From Planctomycetota bacterium (GTDB taxonomy: Bacteria; Planctomycetota; Planctomycetia; Gemmatales; HRBIN36), in contig JACTMY010000010.1 of assembly GCA_014584395.1 (NCBI GenBank), positions 267,303 through 331,302 of the forward strand: a stretch of DNA of 64,000 nt. The letters are read 5' to 3'. The first letter of the stretch is position 1; each line of letters begins with the position of its first letter. This document shows, piece by piece, positions 27,366-37,700 of the stretch. The translations under genes and the position numbers were made by a program. Below the pieces are notes generated by a model. That model was not told the origin of the DNA, ran no database searches, and worked only from the letters and a program-made list of their open reading frames with translations.

Positions 27366-29765
27366 ATGCCCCGATGGATCATCCTTTTATTGATCATCTT
27401 GCTCACCAGCGGCGCCGTTTGGTGCTGGCCGGCGTCTGATCCCCGCCCGAGTCTGGTTCATCAAAGTCACAAAGCAGCGGCGAGCGAGCCGCCCATCGCT
27501 GCCTTCATGGGGCAATACTGTTTGACATGCCACGGTGGAAGCAAGCCTGCGGGGCAACTCTCGCTAGATAAATGGACGGAGCCGAAAGCCCTTGGCGAAA
27601 ATGTTTTGCTCCTGGACAAAATGTTGCATCAGCTCGAGGAAGGCGCCATGCCTCCCGAGGAAGCGGAGCAGCCCGCCGCGGAAGAGCGATCGTCCATCCA
27701 ACGCTGGCTAAGGGAACAACGGGATCGGCAACTGTCCAAAGTCCCCGTCATGCCGCCGCGGATCACTTTGCGGCGGCTGAATCGGTTGGAATACAACCTG
27801 ACGGTGCGCGACCTCTTGGGGGTGGCCTTTCAGCCGGCCGATGACTTCCCCAACGACGACATCGGCTATGGCTTCGACAACATTGGCGACGTCTTGACGG
27901 TCTCCCCCCTGCTGCTGGAAAAATACTTAAGAGCAGCGGAAGCCATCACGAACCAGGCATTGACGGCGCCTAAACCGGTCCCGCCCAGCAAACGGCGCGT
28001 GATCGCTCGCGACCTGCAATTGCAGCCGCGCAGCCGGCGTTTCCTGGCGGGGGAAAAGTTTCGCTTGCTGGAAACCGGCAAGGCGACGCTCACCTTCACC
28101 TTTCCCAGCGATGGGGAATATATCTTCCGCTTCAGCGGCCATGGCCAGCGAGCGGGGGAAGACCCGCCGCGCATGCGTTGGCTTTTGGACGGCCGGGAAC
28201 TCCACACGTTTGAAGTGACGGAAGCCGAGCCGCGCTCGCAAAAGCTGGAACATCGCCAATGGGTTCAGGCGGGGGAGCGCACCTGGACCATCGAGTTCAT
28301 CAATCCCCACCGCGAGCCTGCCCCGGCGCCGGATACAACGGAAAACCAAGATCAAGAGACGAAGAAAGAACAGAAACCGCCGCGGCAAGAGAAGTTGGTT
28401 CGCCGCCTGGCGATTGAGCTGATTGAAATCGATGGTCCTCACAAAGCCCCTGCCCCGCCGCCGCCTCAGAGTTATCAGAATGTGTTCAGGGTGCGTCCAG
28501 GCGGTGCGTTGTCGCCGCACGACGCGGCCAGGCAGATCATCCTCCCCTTGGCCGCAAGGGCCTATCGCCGACCCGTGACGGAGAAAGAAGTCGATCAATT
28601 GCTCAGCCTCTTTGACGGCAGTCAGCAGGCGGGCGAGTCGTTTGACGCCGGCGTTCGACTGATGGTCCAGCGGCTCTTGATCTCTCCCCATTTTTTGTTT
28701 CACGTGGAACGAATTCAGCCGAAGACCAGGGATCAACAGGGAATTGCGGAATTGGATTCCTATGCCATGGCATCGCGCCTCTCCTACGCCTTGTGGTGTT
28801 CGATGCCGGACGAGGAACTCTTCCAATTGGCCGAGCAGGATCGGCTGCGCGATCCCGAAGTGTTGTCCAAGCAGATGCGGCGGATGATCCAGGACGAGAA
28901 AGCCCAGGCCATGGTTCAGGCCTTCACGGGGCAATGGCTCCAGTTGCGGAAGCTCGAGGAAGCCACGCCGGACCCCAAGCGCTTCGCGGGGTTCACGGCA
29001 GAATTGCGCCAGGCGATGCGATTGGAAACGGAACTGTTTTTCATGGAGATCCTGCGCAGCAATCGACCGATTCACGACCTGCTCAGCGCCGATTTCACAT
29101 ACATGAACGCGCGCTTGGCGGAACATTACGGCATCCCCGGCGTCCAAGGGCCGGAGATGAGGCGGGTTTCCTTGAAAGGAACGCCGCGCGGCGGCGTCTT
29201 GACGCAGGCCAGCCTTTTAACCGTGACCTCCAACCCCACGCGCACCTCTCCCGTGAAGCGCGGCAAGTGGATCATGGAGAATGTGCTGGGCACGCCTCCG
29301 CCGCCGCCCCCGCCCGGCGCGGGTGATTTGCCCGAGGGGGAGCAGGCTGAAGCCAAGGGCAGCGTCCGGCAGCGTTTGGAAATCCATCGATCCCAGCCGC
29401 AATGCGCCACGTGCCACACCCGGATGGATACCTTCGGCTTTGCCCTGGAGAACTTCAACCCGATCGGTCAATGGCGGGATCACGATGGATCGCACCCCGT
29501 GGATGCCACCGGATCGTTCCCCAACGGCCAAACGTTTCGAAACTTGCCCGAGTTTCGGACCGTATTATTGAGCAAACAGGAGGCCTTTCGGGTAACCTTG
29601 ATGGAGAAATGGCTGACTTTTGCCCTTGGGCATGGTCTGCATCCCGAGGATCGCCCCTGGCTGTTGGCCTTGGCCCAGCAAGTGAAGCAGAAAGAAGATC
29701 GGTTCATGGATATGATCGAGGTGCTGGTGCTCAGCGATATCTTCCGCAAGACCCGAGGTGAATGA
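27366..29765 (+). CDS. Planctomycete cytochrome c-like protein (DUF1587/1595/1592/1588/1585)
   Basis: From ATG 27366 (MPRWIILLLIILLTSGAVWC) the protein is 799 residues with a signal helix; ATG 27306 is an alternative start with AGGAA upstream. Order: a cytochrome-like CLTCH segment (YCLTCHGGSKPAGQLSLDKW); DUF1587 (LRRLNRLEYNLTVRDLLGV); a sugar-binding-like beta domain; DUF1595 (AARAYRRPVTEKEVD); DUF1592 (LLISPHFLFHVE); DUF1588 (TSPVKRGKWIMENVLGTPPP); a second heme motif CATCH; and DUF1585 at the end. The family is confined largely to planctomycetes and relatives and is thought to act in polysaccharide breakdown, without proven chemistry. It overlaps the DUF1552 gene by four bases. Confidence 0.93.
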   Translation: MPRWIILLLIILLTSGAVWCWPASDPRPSLVHQSHKAAASEPPIAAFMGQYCLTCHGGSKPAGQLSLDKWTEPKALGENVLLLDKMLHQLEEGAMPPEEAEQPAAEERSSIQRWLREQRDRQLSKVPVMPPRITLRRLNRLEYNLTVRDLLGVAFQPADDFPNDDIGYGFDNIGDVLTVSPLLLEKYLRAAEAITNQALTAPKPVPPSKRRVIARDLQLQPRSRRFLAGEKFRLLETGKATLTFTFPSDGEYIFRFSGHGQRAGEDPPRMRWLLDGRELHTFEVTEAEPRSQKLEHRQWVQAGERTWTIEFINPHREPAPAPDTTENQDQETKKEQKPPRQEKLVRRLAIELIEIDGPHKAPAPPPPQSYQNVFRVRPGGALSPHDAARQIILPLAARAYRRPVTEKEVDQLLSLFDGSQQAGESFDAGVRLMVQRLLISPHFLFHVERIQPKTRDQQGIAELDSYAMASRLSYALWCSMPDEELFQLAEQDRLRDPEVLSKQMRRMIQDEKAQAMVQAFTGQWLQLRKLEEATPDPKRFAGFTAELRQAMRLETELFFMEILRSNRPIHDLLSADFTYMNARLAEHYGIPGVQGPEMRRVSLKGTPRGGVLTQASLLTVTSNPTRTSPVKRGKWIMENVLGTPPPPPPPGAGDLPEGEQAEAKGSVRQRLEIHRSQPQCATCHTRMDTFGFALENFNPIGQWRDHDGSHPVDATGSFPNGQTFRNLPEFRTVLLSKQEAFRVTLMEKWLTFALGHGLHPEDRPWLLALAQQVKQKEDRFMDMIEVLVLSDIFRKTRGE

Positions 29766-31117
29766 TGCCCATGACGACAACGCTGTCTCGGCGGACCTTG
29801 TTGCGCGGCTTGGGAACCGCGATCGCCTTGCCTTGGCTGGAGGCCATGGCGCCGACGACGGCGCTGGCGCAATCCATCGTCTCCGCCGACCGGCAAGCCC
29901 CGCGGCGGCTCGGCATCGTTTATGTTCCCAATGGCATTCACATGCCCGCCTGGTCGCCAAGCCAGGTCGGCACCGCCTTTGATCTGCCCGAACTGCTGCA
30001 ATCCCTGGAGCCGTTTCGCGACTATTTGACCGTCCTTTCCGGCTTGACCTGCGACAAAGCCCGGGCCAATGGCGATGGTCCGGGAGATCATGCCCGAGCC
30101 ATGGCTGCCTTTCTGACGTGCATGCAGCCGCGAAAAACGAACGGCGCGGATTTTCGCGTTGGCATGTCCATGGATCAATTAGCCGCCCAGCGCATCGGCC
30201 AGGCCACTCGGCTGGCTTCCCTGGAATTGGGCATCGAACGCGGTCAATTTTCCGGGGATTGCGATTCAGGCTACAGTTGCGTTTACTCTGCCAATCTGTC
30301 CTGGCGGACGCCGACCACGCCCATGCCCAAGGAAGTGAATCCCAAGAGCGTTTTCGAGCGGCTGTTTGGCGCGGGCGATCCCAACGAGTCGCAAAAGTCA
30401 AAAGCCTTGCGGCTGCAGCAGCGCAAGAGCATTCTCGACCTGGCCCTCGAGGATGCGCAGGATCTCAAGACCAAACTGGGTTCCAGTGATCAACGCAAGC
30501 TGGAGGAATATCTCTCATCCATTCGCGACGTTGAGAAACGGCTGGATCCGGGAAATCAACCTCCGGCCGCGATCGGCGCTCTGTCGTTGCCGGACAAACC
30601 CCCGCAGGCTTTGCCCGAACACATCAAACTGATGTGCGACCTGGCCGTGCTGGCCTGGCAAACCGATAGCACGCGCATCTTCACCTTTGCCCTGGCCAAT
30701 GAGGGCAGCAATCGGAGCTATCGCTTCCTCGGCGTCAACGAGGGACATCACGAACTCTCGCACCATGGCCAGGACAAGGATAAGCAAGCCAAGATAGCCA
30801 AGATCAACCATTTTCACATGCAACAACTCACGTATCTGGTTGAGCGGCTACATGCGGTCAAGGAAGGGAACGATTCCCTCCTGGATTCTGCCATGCTGCT
30901 CTACGGCAGTTGCATCGGCGACGGCAATCGGCACAACCATGATGAGTTGCCGATCCTGCTGCTCGGCAAGGGCGGCGGCCAGATTCAGCCTGGCCGGCAT
31001 CTGCGCTTCAAACGGGAAACCCCCCTGGCCAATCTCTATCTCAGCTTGTTGGATCGCCTGGGGGTCCGGGTAGACCGGTTCGGCGACAGCAACGGCCGGC
31101 TCGAAGGACTGAGTTAA
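29762..31117 (+). CDS. DUF1552 protein, Tat-exported
   Basis: The 451-residue protein has an N-terminal twin-arginine signal (LSRRTLLRGLGTAIALPWLE). The DUF1552 body follows, with the early APRRLGIVYVPNGIHMPAW, the GDHARAMAAFLTC segment and a late GSCIGDGNRHNHDELPILL. This family is regularly encoded directly after DUF1592 cytochrome proteins, as here with an ATGATG overlap. It resembles sulfatase-like alpha/beta folds and is probably an exported hydrolase or partner working with the cytochrome-like protein. No activity is known to me. Confidence 0.93.
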   Translation: MMPMTTTLSRRTLLRGLGTAIALPWLEAMAPTTALAQSIVSADRQAPRRLGIVYVPNGIHMPAWSPSQVGTAFDLPELLQSLEPFRDYLTVLSGLTCDKARANGDGPGDHARAMAAFLTCMQPRKTNGADFRVGMSMDQLAAQRIGQATRLASLELGIERGQFSGDCDSGYSCVYSANLSWRTPTTPMPKEVNPKSVFERLFGAGDPNESQKSKALRLQQRKSILDLALEDAQDLKTKLGSSDQRKLEEYLSSIRDVEKRLDPGNQPPAAIGALSLPDKPPQALPEHIKLMCDLAVLAWQTDSTRIFTFALANEGSNRSYRFLGVNEGHHELSHHGQDKDKQAKIAKINHFHMQQLTYLVERLHAVKEGNDSLLDSAMLLYGSCIGDGNRHNHDELPILLLGKGGGQIQPGRHLRFKRETPLANLYLSLLDRLGVRVDRFGDSNGRLEGLS

Positions 31118-31301
31118 CCATTCCAATAAGGGTGCGCCGTTGACGGTTGTAGGACGCTTGCCGAACGGGTAAACCGCTCGGATTAACGAAAGCCTGCCCT
31201 TATCGCAATTTACATCGATCAGCCTATTTAGGAATTTGCTGGGATTGCCTCCCCCCCTTCGGCACGTCCGACCCGGCGCTCGAATAATAGACACATGGGG
31301 T

Positions 31302-31318
31302 ATCGGAGATTCTCCGAT
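31302..31318 (+). promoter_or_regulatory. Leader hairpin before the 31342 gene
   Basis: ATCGGAG-ATT-CTCCGAT forms a perfect 7-bp stem with a 3-base loop; a short T-run (5 T) lies seven bases after. It sits 23 bases before ATG 31342. It may be the terminator of the DUF1592/DUF1552 operon or an mRNA leader structure of the next gene. Confidence 0.45.
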
Positions 31319-31341
31319 CCGACTTTTTGGGGGCTTGAACC

Positions 31342-32655
31342 ATGTGTCGCGTCAAAAAACTCATCCTCGCTAGCTGCTGGTTGGTGGGCTTCACCGCCTA
31401 TCTAGCGGCATCGGACTGGAGGCCCGTGGCTTCCACGACCAGTGAGCGAACGCCGATCGCCAGCGCCGGCTCCAAGGTGGAGTTAGGCAAGCCGAAGCCG
31501 ATGGCTCTACGGTCGCAACCTGATTCCGTGCGTTTCGTTTCTCAGGAACGCAACAACACGCCAACAACGCCAAGCTCTACCGGCTTGGTCGTGGGGGGCG
31601 ATCCCTTTCGTCAATCAGAGAGCTTCCGGCATTCGACGTTGTATGCCGATCCATTCCAGTCCTCGCAGCCGGTGGTTCCGGTCAGCGGCTTTAATCCTCC
31701 CCTGCCTGGAGGGGAAGAACAGTATAACTGCGGCGTGATCATCGATGGTCCGCCCCCCTCCACGGGACAGCCTTGGTCGCAATGCGGCGACAAGGGTTTT
31801 TGGGATCGATTCCCCTGGATCCCCAGCTTGAGTTCGTTCAATTTCCGTAGCGATCATGATTTCGATCACATGATCTCGCCCATGAGCAACCCTTACTTCT
31901 TCGAAGATCCCCGATCCTTGACGGAGTTCCGGCCGATCATCCTTTGGCAAAAGCTGCGCGGCGACAACCCCCTCACCCGAGGCGGCGACGCGGTGTTGTA
32001 TACGTTTCAAGGTCGATTGGCCTTCAACGAATATTGGTCTTTAGTCATCCACAAGTTTGGCTTTACCACGCTGGACGTCGGCGATGATCCGGTCAATCCC
32101 CCGCTTGTGCCCGGCGGCAGCGGCTTAACCGATTTGCAAATCGGTCCCAAGTTCACCTTCTGGCGCAATCGCGACACAGGAACCATCGCCGCCTTGGGCG
32201 CGAACTTTGAAATTCCCACCGGTTCGAGCCGAGTTCTGCAAGGGAACGGCGGCGCTGTCACTCCCTACTTGACGGCGGCCCAGAGGATCTGGGATTTCAA
32301 CTTGATGGGCGCCGCGGGATATCGCTTTGGCTTCTCCAGCCAGCGAGCCGACATGTTTTTTGTCAGCGGCCACATCGACTACAACTTCGCCAACAAGTTC
32401 TTCCCCCTGGCGGAAATCAACTGGTACCGTTACACCAAGAACGGCAATCGTTTCGCCAGCGACGTCGAAGGCGGCGATGCCTTCACGGTCGGCAGCGACA
32501 ACGTGAAGGGCAACAATCTCCTCACCGTCGCCTTGGGCGCCCGCTACAAGTTTTCCGAGTCCTTCCAAATCGGTGCCGCCTACGAATTCCCCGTCATCAA
32601 GGATAATGACCTGATGCGGTGGCGGCTGAACTTCGATTTAATCTTGCGCTACTAG
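31342..32655 (+). CDS. Probable outer-membrane beta-barrel protein
   Basis: The 437-residue protein has a signal peptide (VKKLILASCWLVGFTAYLAA). Its first 150 residues are low-complexity and rich in Ser, Pro and Thr. From about residue 185, alternating hydrophobic strands appear (YTFQGRLAFNEYWSLVIHKF, GPKFTFW, VALGARYKF), ending in FDLILRY with a terminal aromatic residue as in outer-membrane barrels. It has been seen as a hypothetical planctomycete protein type, but I cannot name the family. It stands alone between a leader hairpin and a good terminator at 32704. A channel or transport role is only inferred from the barrel pattern. Confidence 0.75.
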   Translation: MCRVKKLILASCWLVGFTAYLAASDWRPVASTTSERTPIASAGSKVELGKPKPMALRSQPDSVRFVSQERNNTPTTPSSTGLVVGGDPFRQSESFRHSTLYADPFQSSQPVVPVSGFNPPLPGGEEQYNCGVIIDGPPPSTGQPWSQCGDKGFWDRFPWIPSLSSFNFRSDHDFDHMISPMSNPYFFEDPRSLTEFRPIILWQKLRGDNPLTRGGDAVLYTFQGRLAFNEYWSLVIHKFGFTTLDVGDDPVNPPLVPGGSGLTDLQIGPKFTFWRNRDTGTIAALGANFEIPTGSSRVLQGNGGAVTPYLTAAQRIWDFNLMGAAGYRFGFSSQRADMFFVSGHIDYNFANKFFPLAEINWYRYTKNGNRFASDVEGGDAFTVGSDNVKGNNLLTVALGARYKFSESFQIGAAYEFPVIKDNDLMRWRLNFDLILRY

Positions 32656-32703
32656 ACGGGAAATGGATTCTTACGCTGCAAGACGGGAAGCAAGACGAGC
32701 ATG

Positions 32704-32731
32704 CCGACGGGGTCAATCCCGTCGGTTTTTT
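32704..32731 (+). terminator. Rho-independent terminator after the barrel gene
   Basis: CCGACGGG (32704-32711) pairs with CCCGTCGG (32718-32725) around a 6-base loop, followed by six T. It lies 48 bases after the stop of the barrel gene and just before the convergent end of the SPFH operon. Confidence 0.85.
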
Positions 32732-33647
32732 ATTTGCCCGGTTGGATGATCGTTTGATCCAGGGGCAGGTCGGAAACTGTGCGGACTTGCATGCGCGACC
32801 ATACGGTTTGCATCTCGCCGAGGTACCATTGGAAGATCGCCATGCGGCGCGGGGCCTCTTCTTGAGGCAAACGCTTCAGCCAATAAAGAAAGCGATCCGC
32901 TTCGGCTTGGGCCGCTAGCCTTTTGTCATTGGCGCGGCTAATCGATTCACTTTGGGTTCGGGCGGCATCTTGCCTGGCCAACGAGATTTCGGTGTGCTTT
33001 TGGCCAAGAGCTTCCCGTTCGGCGATGTCGCGCTGCGTCCTGGCCCGATTGACTTCGCGATACACCTCCACGAGTTCCTCGGGCGGTTGCATGGACTGAA
33101 TGTTGATTTGCTCGATGCGCACGCTCAAGCCGAGCCTGGCCGCGGCCTGGCCGAGATAGGTTTGCATCCTAGCTTCCAGTTGATGGGCTTCGCCGAGCAG
33201 AACGGGATCGATGCGTTCGCTGGCCAAGGCGAGGACCATCCCCTCTTCGGCCCAGCGGGCCAGCAACGGATCGATTCTGTCCTGGAGCAGCATGAACGCC
33301 GCCACCGAGCGCGGGTCCACTCGATAGTAAACGGATAGGTGCACGTTCAGCAAATGATTGTCGCCGGTCAAGACCTGGCCTAGCGGCAGATATTCCAGGT
33401 TGGGATTGTCATCCACCACGAAGCCCACCATGATTTGCCGGCGCTCATCCACCGCCACGCGATCCACCTGATCGATGCCCCAGGGAAGGCCCCAATGCAA
33501 GCCTGGACCGCTTGTCTCGGGCAAGACGCGGCCGCAGCGGCGAACGACGGCGATTTCCCCCGGACGCACCTGATAGAATCCGGTTGCCAGGTAGCCCAGC
33601 AGCAAGATGCCGAGCCAGAGCCATTTTTTCTCGAGAAACACGGTCAT
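32730..33647 (-). CDS. SPFH/band 7 protein, HflK-like
   Basis: The 305-residue protein has one N-terminal membrane helix (WLWLGILLLGYLATGFY), then an SPFH domain from about 25 to 200. The HflK-type start is YQVRPGEIAVVRRCGRVLPE followed by PGLHWGLPWGIDQV. A charged coiled-coil follows (ARTQRDIAEREALGQKHTE). The family forms large periplasmic cages that regulate membrane proteases such as FtsH. It is the last of four minus-strand genes and follows another SPFH gene after 29 bases. No ftsH is seen in the window. Confidence 0.88.
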   Translation of the reverse strand: MTVFLEKKWLWLGILLLGYLATGFYQVRPGEIAVVRRCGRVLPETSGPGLHWGLPWGIDQVDRVAVDERRQIMVGFVVDDNPNLEYLPLGQVLTGDNHLLNVHLSVYYRVDPRSVAAFMLLQDRIDPLLARWAEEGMVLALASERIDPVLLGEAHQLEARMQTYLGQAAARLGLSVRIEQINIQSMQPPEELVEVYREVNRARTQRDIAEREALGQKHTEISLARQDAARTQSESISRANDKRLAAQAEADRFLYWLKRLPQEEAPRRMAIFQWYLGEMQTVWSRMQVRTVSDLPLDQTIIQPGK

Positions 33648-33676
33648 GCGAAGCGGTTCCGATCAGTGGCAAGGGG

Positions 33677-34759
33677 TTACGGGGAGTTTGGCGGCTTGGG
33701 CACGGTCGTCGATTCCAAAATCGACCCGCGGCTCGGGTCCAAGGTTGATGCAGGGGATGAAGGTCCAGGCGGCGTGATGCCCGGGACTTCCTTGAACCAT
33801 TTGAGCAGCGGATGATCCAGAGAAAGAATGAGCTGCGTGCGATCATCGGCGAACATTTTTTGATAGGCGCGCAGCAGCCGGGTCATGCGGTACAATTCAG
33901 GGGCTTTTTGAAACGCTTCATTCAAGATGCGGGTGCTGTCCGCCTCGGCCTGCCCCTCCAAACGAATGCGGTCCGCTTCGGCCGCCGCCCGGATGCGTTT
34001 GGCTTCGATGTCCCCCTCGGCCCTGATCTTCGACGCCAGTTCTTCACCCTGCAAACGGTACAGGTTGGCTTCCCGTTTGCGTTCTTCCCGAATCTTGGCG
34101 AAAAATTCGGAACGCACTTGAATGGGATGATTGAAGCGTTTGAGGCCGATGTCCATGATCGCCATGCCCAATTGATCCGCTCTTTGCTGCAAGGATAACA
34201 GCCCCTCTTGCGGATCCGTCGAGCCGGTGGGATAGGGTGCATTGCGAATGCGCTCCATAATGGCGCGCAGTTGCAGCCGAGCGGGATCGGTGTTTAACAG
34301 CTCGTTGAGCGAGATTTGGCTCAATTCCACTTTGAGCCGACTGATCACCTGGCTGCGCAGGAAAGCCCTGGCCCGTTCCATATTGCCGAAGCTGCGGACA
34401 AACCGATCCACAGCCTGGGCGTCGCCGTTGGCTTCCATCGAGCCGATGCGCCAGCAAACGAAGAGGTCGAACGTCAAAGGCAAGGGTTTATCCGCGCCGC
34501 TGTCGTCCCGATCGCGGATCAGAAGCTCCTGCGTGGGGATTTCCAGCAAGTCCAAGCGGCGGTCGAGGCGCAAGGCCGATTCAATTGGGAAAGGCCATTT
34601 CCAATGCAAACCCGCATCGGACTGGCCATCCCACGTCGCCACGTGCCGGCCAAAACAGGTCAGGTAAACGTATTCGGCCTGATCGACAAACAGGATGGAC
34701 GTCCGCGCCAACGCCAGACCAATGAGCAACAGGACGACCAACCATCCACGCCATTTCAT
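33677..34759 (-). CDS. SPFH/band 7 protein, HflC-like
   Basis: The chosen start (MKWRGWLVVLLLIGLALART) has GAGGAG upstream; the 360-residue protein has one membrane helix and a long SPFH domain. The HflC-type opening is LFVDQAEYVYLTCFGRHVAT with GLHWKWPFPIESALRLDRR. A coiled-coil region around residues 215-290 (KIREERKREANLYRLQGEEL, ADRIRLEGQAEAD) is typical of HflC, followed by a Pro-rich tail. It starts 11 bases after the ATPase-SPFH fusion gene and is followed by the third SPFH gene after 29 bases. It probably co-assembles with its SPFH neighbours. Confidence 0.9.
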   Translation of the reverse strand: MKWRGWLVVLLLIGLALARTSILFVDQAEYVYLTCFGRHVATWDGQSDAGLHWKWPFPIESALRLDRRLDLLEIPTQELLIRDRDDSGADKPLPLTFDLFVCWRIGSMEANGDAQAVDRFVRSFGNMERARAFLRSQVISRLKVELSQISLNELLNTDPARLQLRAIMERIRNAPYPTGSTDPQEGLLSLQQRADQLGMAIMDIGLKRFNHPIQVRSEFFAKIREERKREANLYRLQGEELASKIRAEGDIEAKRIRAAAEADRIRLEGQAEADSTRILNEAFQKAPELYRMTRLLRAYQKMFADDRTQLILSLDHPLLKWFKEVPGITPPGPSSPASTLDPSRGSILESTTVPKPPNSP

Positions 34760-34770
34760 GGGAACACTCC

Positions 34771-37700
34771 TCAAGGTCGATCTTCGCTCCAAGGCGGCCG
34801 ATCACGACCCGTGAAACTGGGGGGGCGAAAGCGGAAGGCGTCGGGCAAGAGATGGATTTGCCCTTTCACTTTGGGATCGCGCAGGATTTTCCATCGGCCC
34901 TGGAGCCATTGCTCCGCCGATTCGATGGACTGGCGAAACTGCCACATCTCCGCCGGGGAAGCGGCCATCGCATCCGCCATGCGTTCCGCCCATGCGGCCC
35001 ATTGCAGATAGGCTGCCATCCCCGCATCGGGAGCGAACGGCAAAGGCGGCATCAGGGGCCAAGGAACATGTAGTGCCCCATGCATGGCCAAAAATGCATC
35101 CCGCTCGGCTTCGGCGCGAAGGCGGGCTGCATCATAGTTCGCCTGCCATGCGGCTCGACCGCGAATGCGATGGATGTTTTCCGATGCCAAGAGTCCATCC
35201 ACTCTGCCCTTTTCTTCCGTGATGCGCCGGCTCCGCTCGCTGTTGGCTCGAGTCACTCCATAATAGGCATCCACGACTTCCAAGGGGGGATGAACGTCTT
35301 GAAACGAAAGATCCCGGACGTCGACGCCAAGGCGGTCGTATGCTTCCGCCTGCAGACGGGATTTGAGCCGCAGCATCACGGTTTTTTGCAACGTTTCCCT
35401 CTGCCCGGACAGAACGTCCTGAAACCACTGCTCAGCCAACAATTCCCGCAACACACTCTCGGCCAGCGCACGCAGGATTTGATCCGGTTCCGCCGCGGCG
35501 AAGAGGTATTTCCGAGCGTCGCGGATCGTGTAATGGATCAACCATTGCAGCTCGATCAAATTGCCATCTCCGGTGAGCATGAGTGATTCATCGCGTTCCG
35601 CAAGGACCATGCCGCTATGAGGGCTGGCCCAGGTCAGCGGATCGGCGCCGGTAGCGCCAGGGCGTTGGCTGCGATACCCCACTTCCACGCCGCGGAGGCG
35701 ACGCGGTTCGACGCGGAGCACCTGCTCCCAGGGCCAGGGCCAGCGCCAATGCAGGCCAGGCTGCAGTTCGCTGTCGAGGGCCTTGCCGCAGCGCACCACC
35801 ACTCCCACTTGATCCGCCTCGATGATCCAGAAGCCGCTGGCCAGATAACCGGCCAAGAACAACAGCAGCGCCGCCGCCAGGGTCGTTCGCCAACGCTCTT
35901 CCAAACGATGGAGGAGATCGTGCAAGCGGAAGCGGTCGATCCAGTCGTCGACGGCTTGCGAGCCTTGCCGCAAACGCTGCCACCATCCGCCGGCGGGTGC
36001 TTGACGTTCGAACCAGAGCAAGCGCATGGCATTGAGGAGCACGGCCAAAGAGCCGATCTGATGGTAGATCGCGGCCCAGATGGGGGCTTGCTGCCGGCCC
36101 GCTTCCGACCAAAGGGGCAGGATCCAGGCGGTCAGCAAGACGCCGATGAGGTTCACACCGAAGGCGAAGTAGAGGATATTTTGCCGGATGATGGCCACGA
36201 CCTGCCGCGACAGTCGGATTAAGAGTGGCAATGGTTGCAGCGGTTCGCCCATGAGGATGATGTCGCCAGCTTCCGCGGCCAAGTCGGACCCCACGCCGCT
36301 CAAGGCCAGTCCCACGTCGGCTTTGGCCAGGGCCAGGGCGTCATTAACGCCATCGCCGATCATGGCCAGGGACTTCCCTTCATGGCGCCAGCGATCCACC
36401 CACTCCGCCTTGCGCTCCGGCAGGCACTCCGCCATGACGTGCGGAATTTGCAGAAGTTCGGCGATTCGTTTTGCTGGAGCATGCCGATCCCCCGTCACCA
36501 AGGCAATCTCCTGGATGCCCAATTGACGAAGCTGTTCCAAGGTTGCGGCGGCTTCGGGGCGAATGGTGTCCCAGACCCCCATGGCCCCCAAGACCCGCCC
36601 TTCGACGATGAGGAGCAAGGTGGTTTGACCGAGCTGGTCCATTTCTTCGAGGCATTGCGACAACTCCGGCGGCCACTCGATGCCCGCTTGCTGGGCGAAG
36701 GCCACGCTCGCGACCAGGGTTGCGCGGCCCTCCACGCGCGCCCTCACCCCAGCGCCGGGAAGCGCCTGGAAATCGGCAATCTCCTTGAGCGCGAGGTTTC
36801 TTTCCTGTGCGGTCCGCAGCAGCAGCCGAGCCATCGGATGTTCGCTGCGCTGTTCCACCGAAGCGGCCAAACGCAGAACCGCTTCTTCGCTTTGGTCCGC
36901 CTGCAGTGGATGGATTTTACCCATCTGCAATCGGCCTTCGGTCAGCGTGCCGGTCTTATCAAAGAACAGGGCATCCACCTTGGCCAATTGTTCGAGCGAA
37001 GACACGCCTTTCAACAACACCCCCGTCTTGGCCAGTCGCGCGACTGCCGCCATCAGCGCGGCGGGCGTGGCCAGGATCAAGGCACAAGGGCATGCCACGA
37101 CCAAAACCGCCAAAGCCGGGTAGATCGCAGCTTTCCCAGGGGATGGCTGATGGCGACTCAAGCCGAAATGGAAAAGAAACGTCAAGAGCGCCAGACCCAG
37201 CACGACGGGTAGAAAATAGCGTGCCATGCGGTCTACCAAGCGTTCCACTTGCGTTTTCCGCTGCAAGGCTTTGGCCGTCAAATCGAGCATGCGGCCCATG
37301 ACGGTTTGCGTGGCCACCTGTTTGGCTTCCACGACCAGCGCCCCAAACTGGTTGACGGTCCCCGCGAAGACGTCGCTGCCCGCGGCGACGTCCGTGGGGA
37401 TGCTTTCCCCCGTGAGGGAGCTTTGGTCGACGCTGGAATGACCATCGACGACCACGCCATCCACGGGCACGCGCTTGCCCGGCAAGATCATGACGCGGTC
37501 GCCTGGTTTGACTTCGTCGATGGAGATTTTGACCGTTTGCCCATCCCGTTGGACCAAGCACATGGGGGGAAAGGTCTCGACCAGTCGGCGCAGCGCTTTT
37601 TGTGTGCGCCCAAAGGTGTAGGCTTCCAGGCATTCGCCAATCAAGCCAATGAGGATGACTTCCGCCGCGACGACGGGTTCTTGGATCAAGAAAGCCGCCA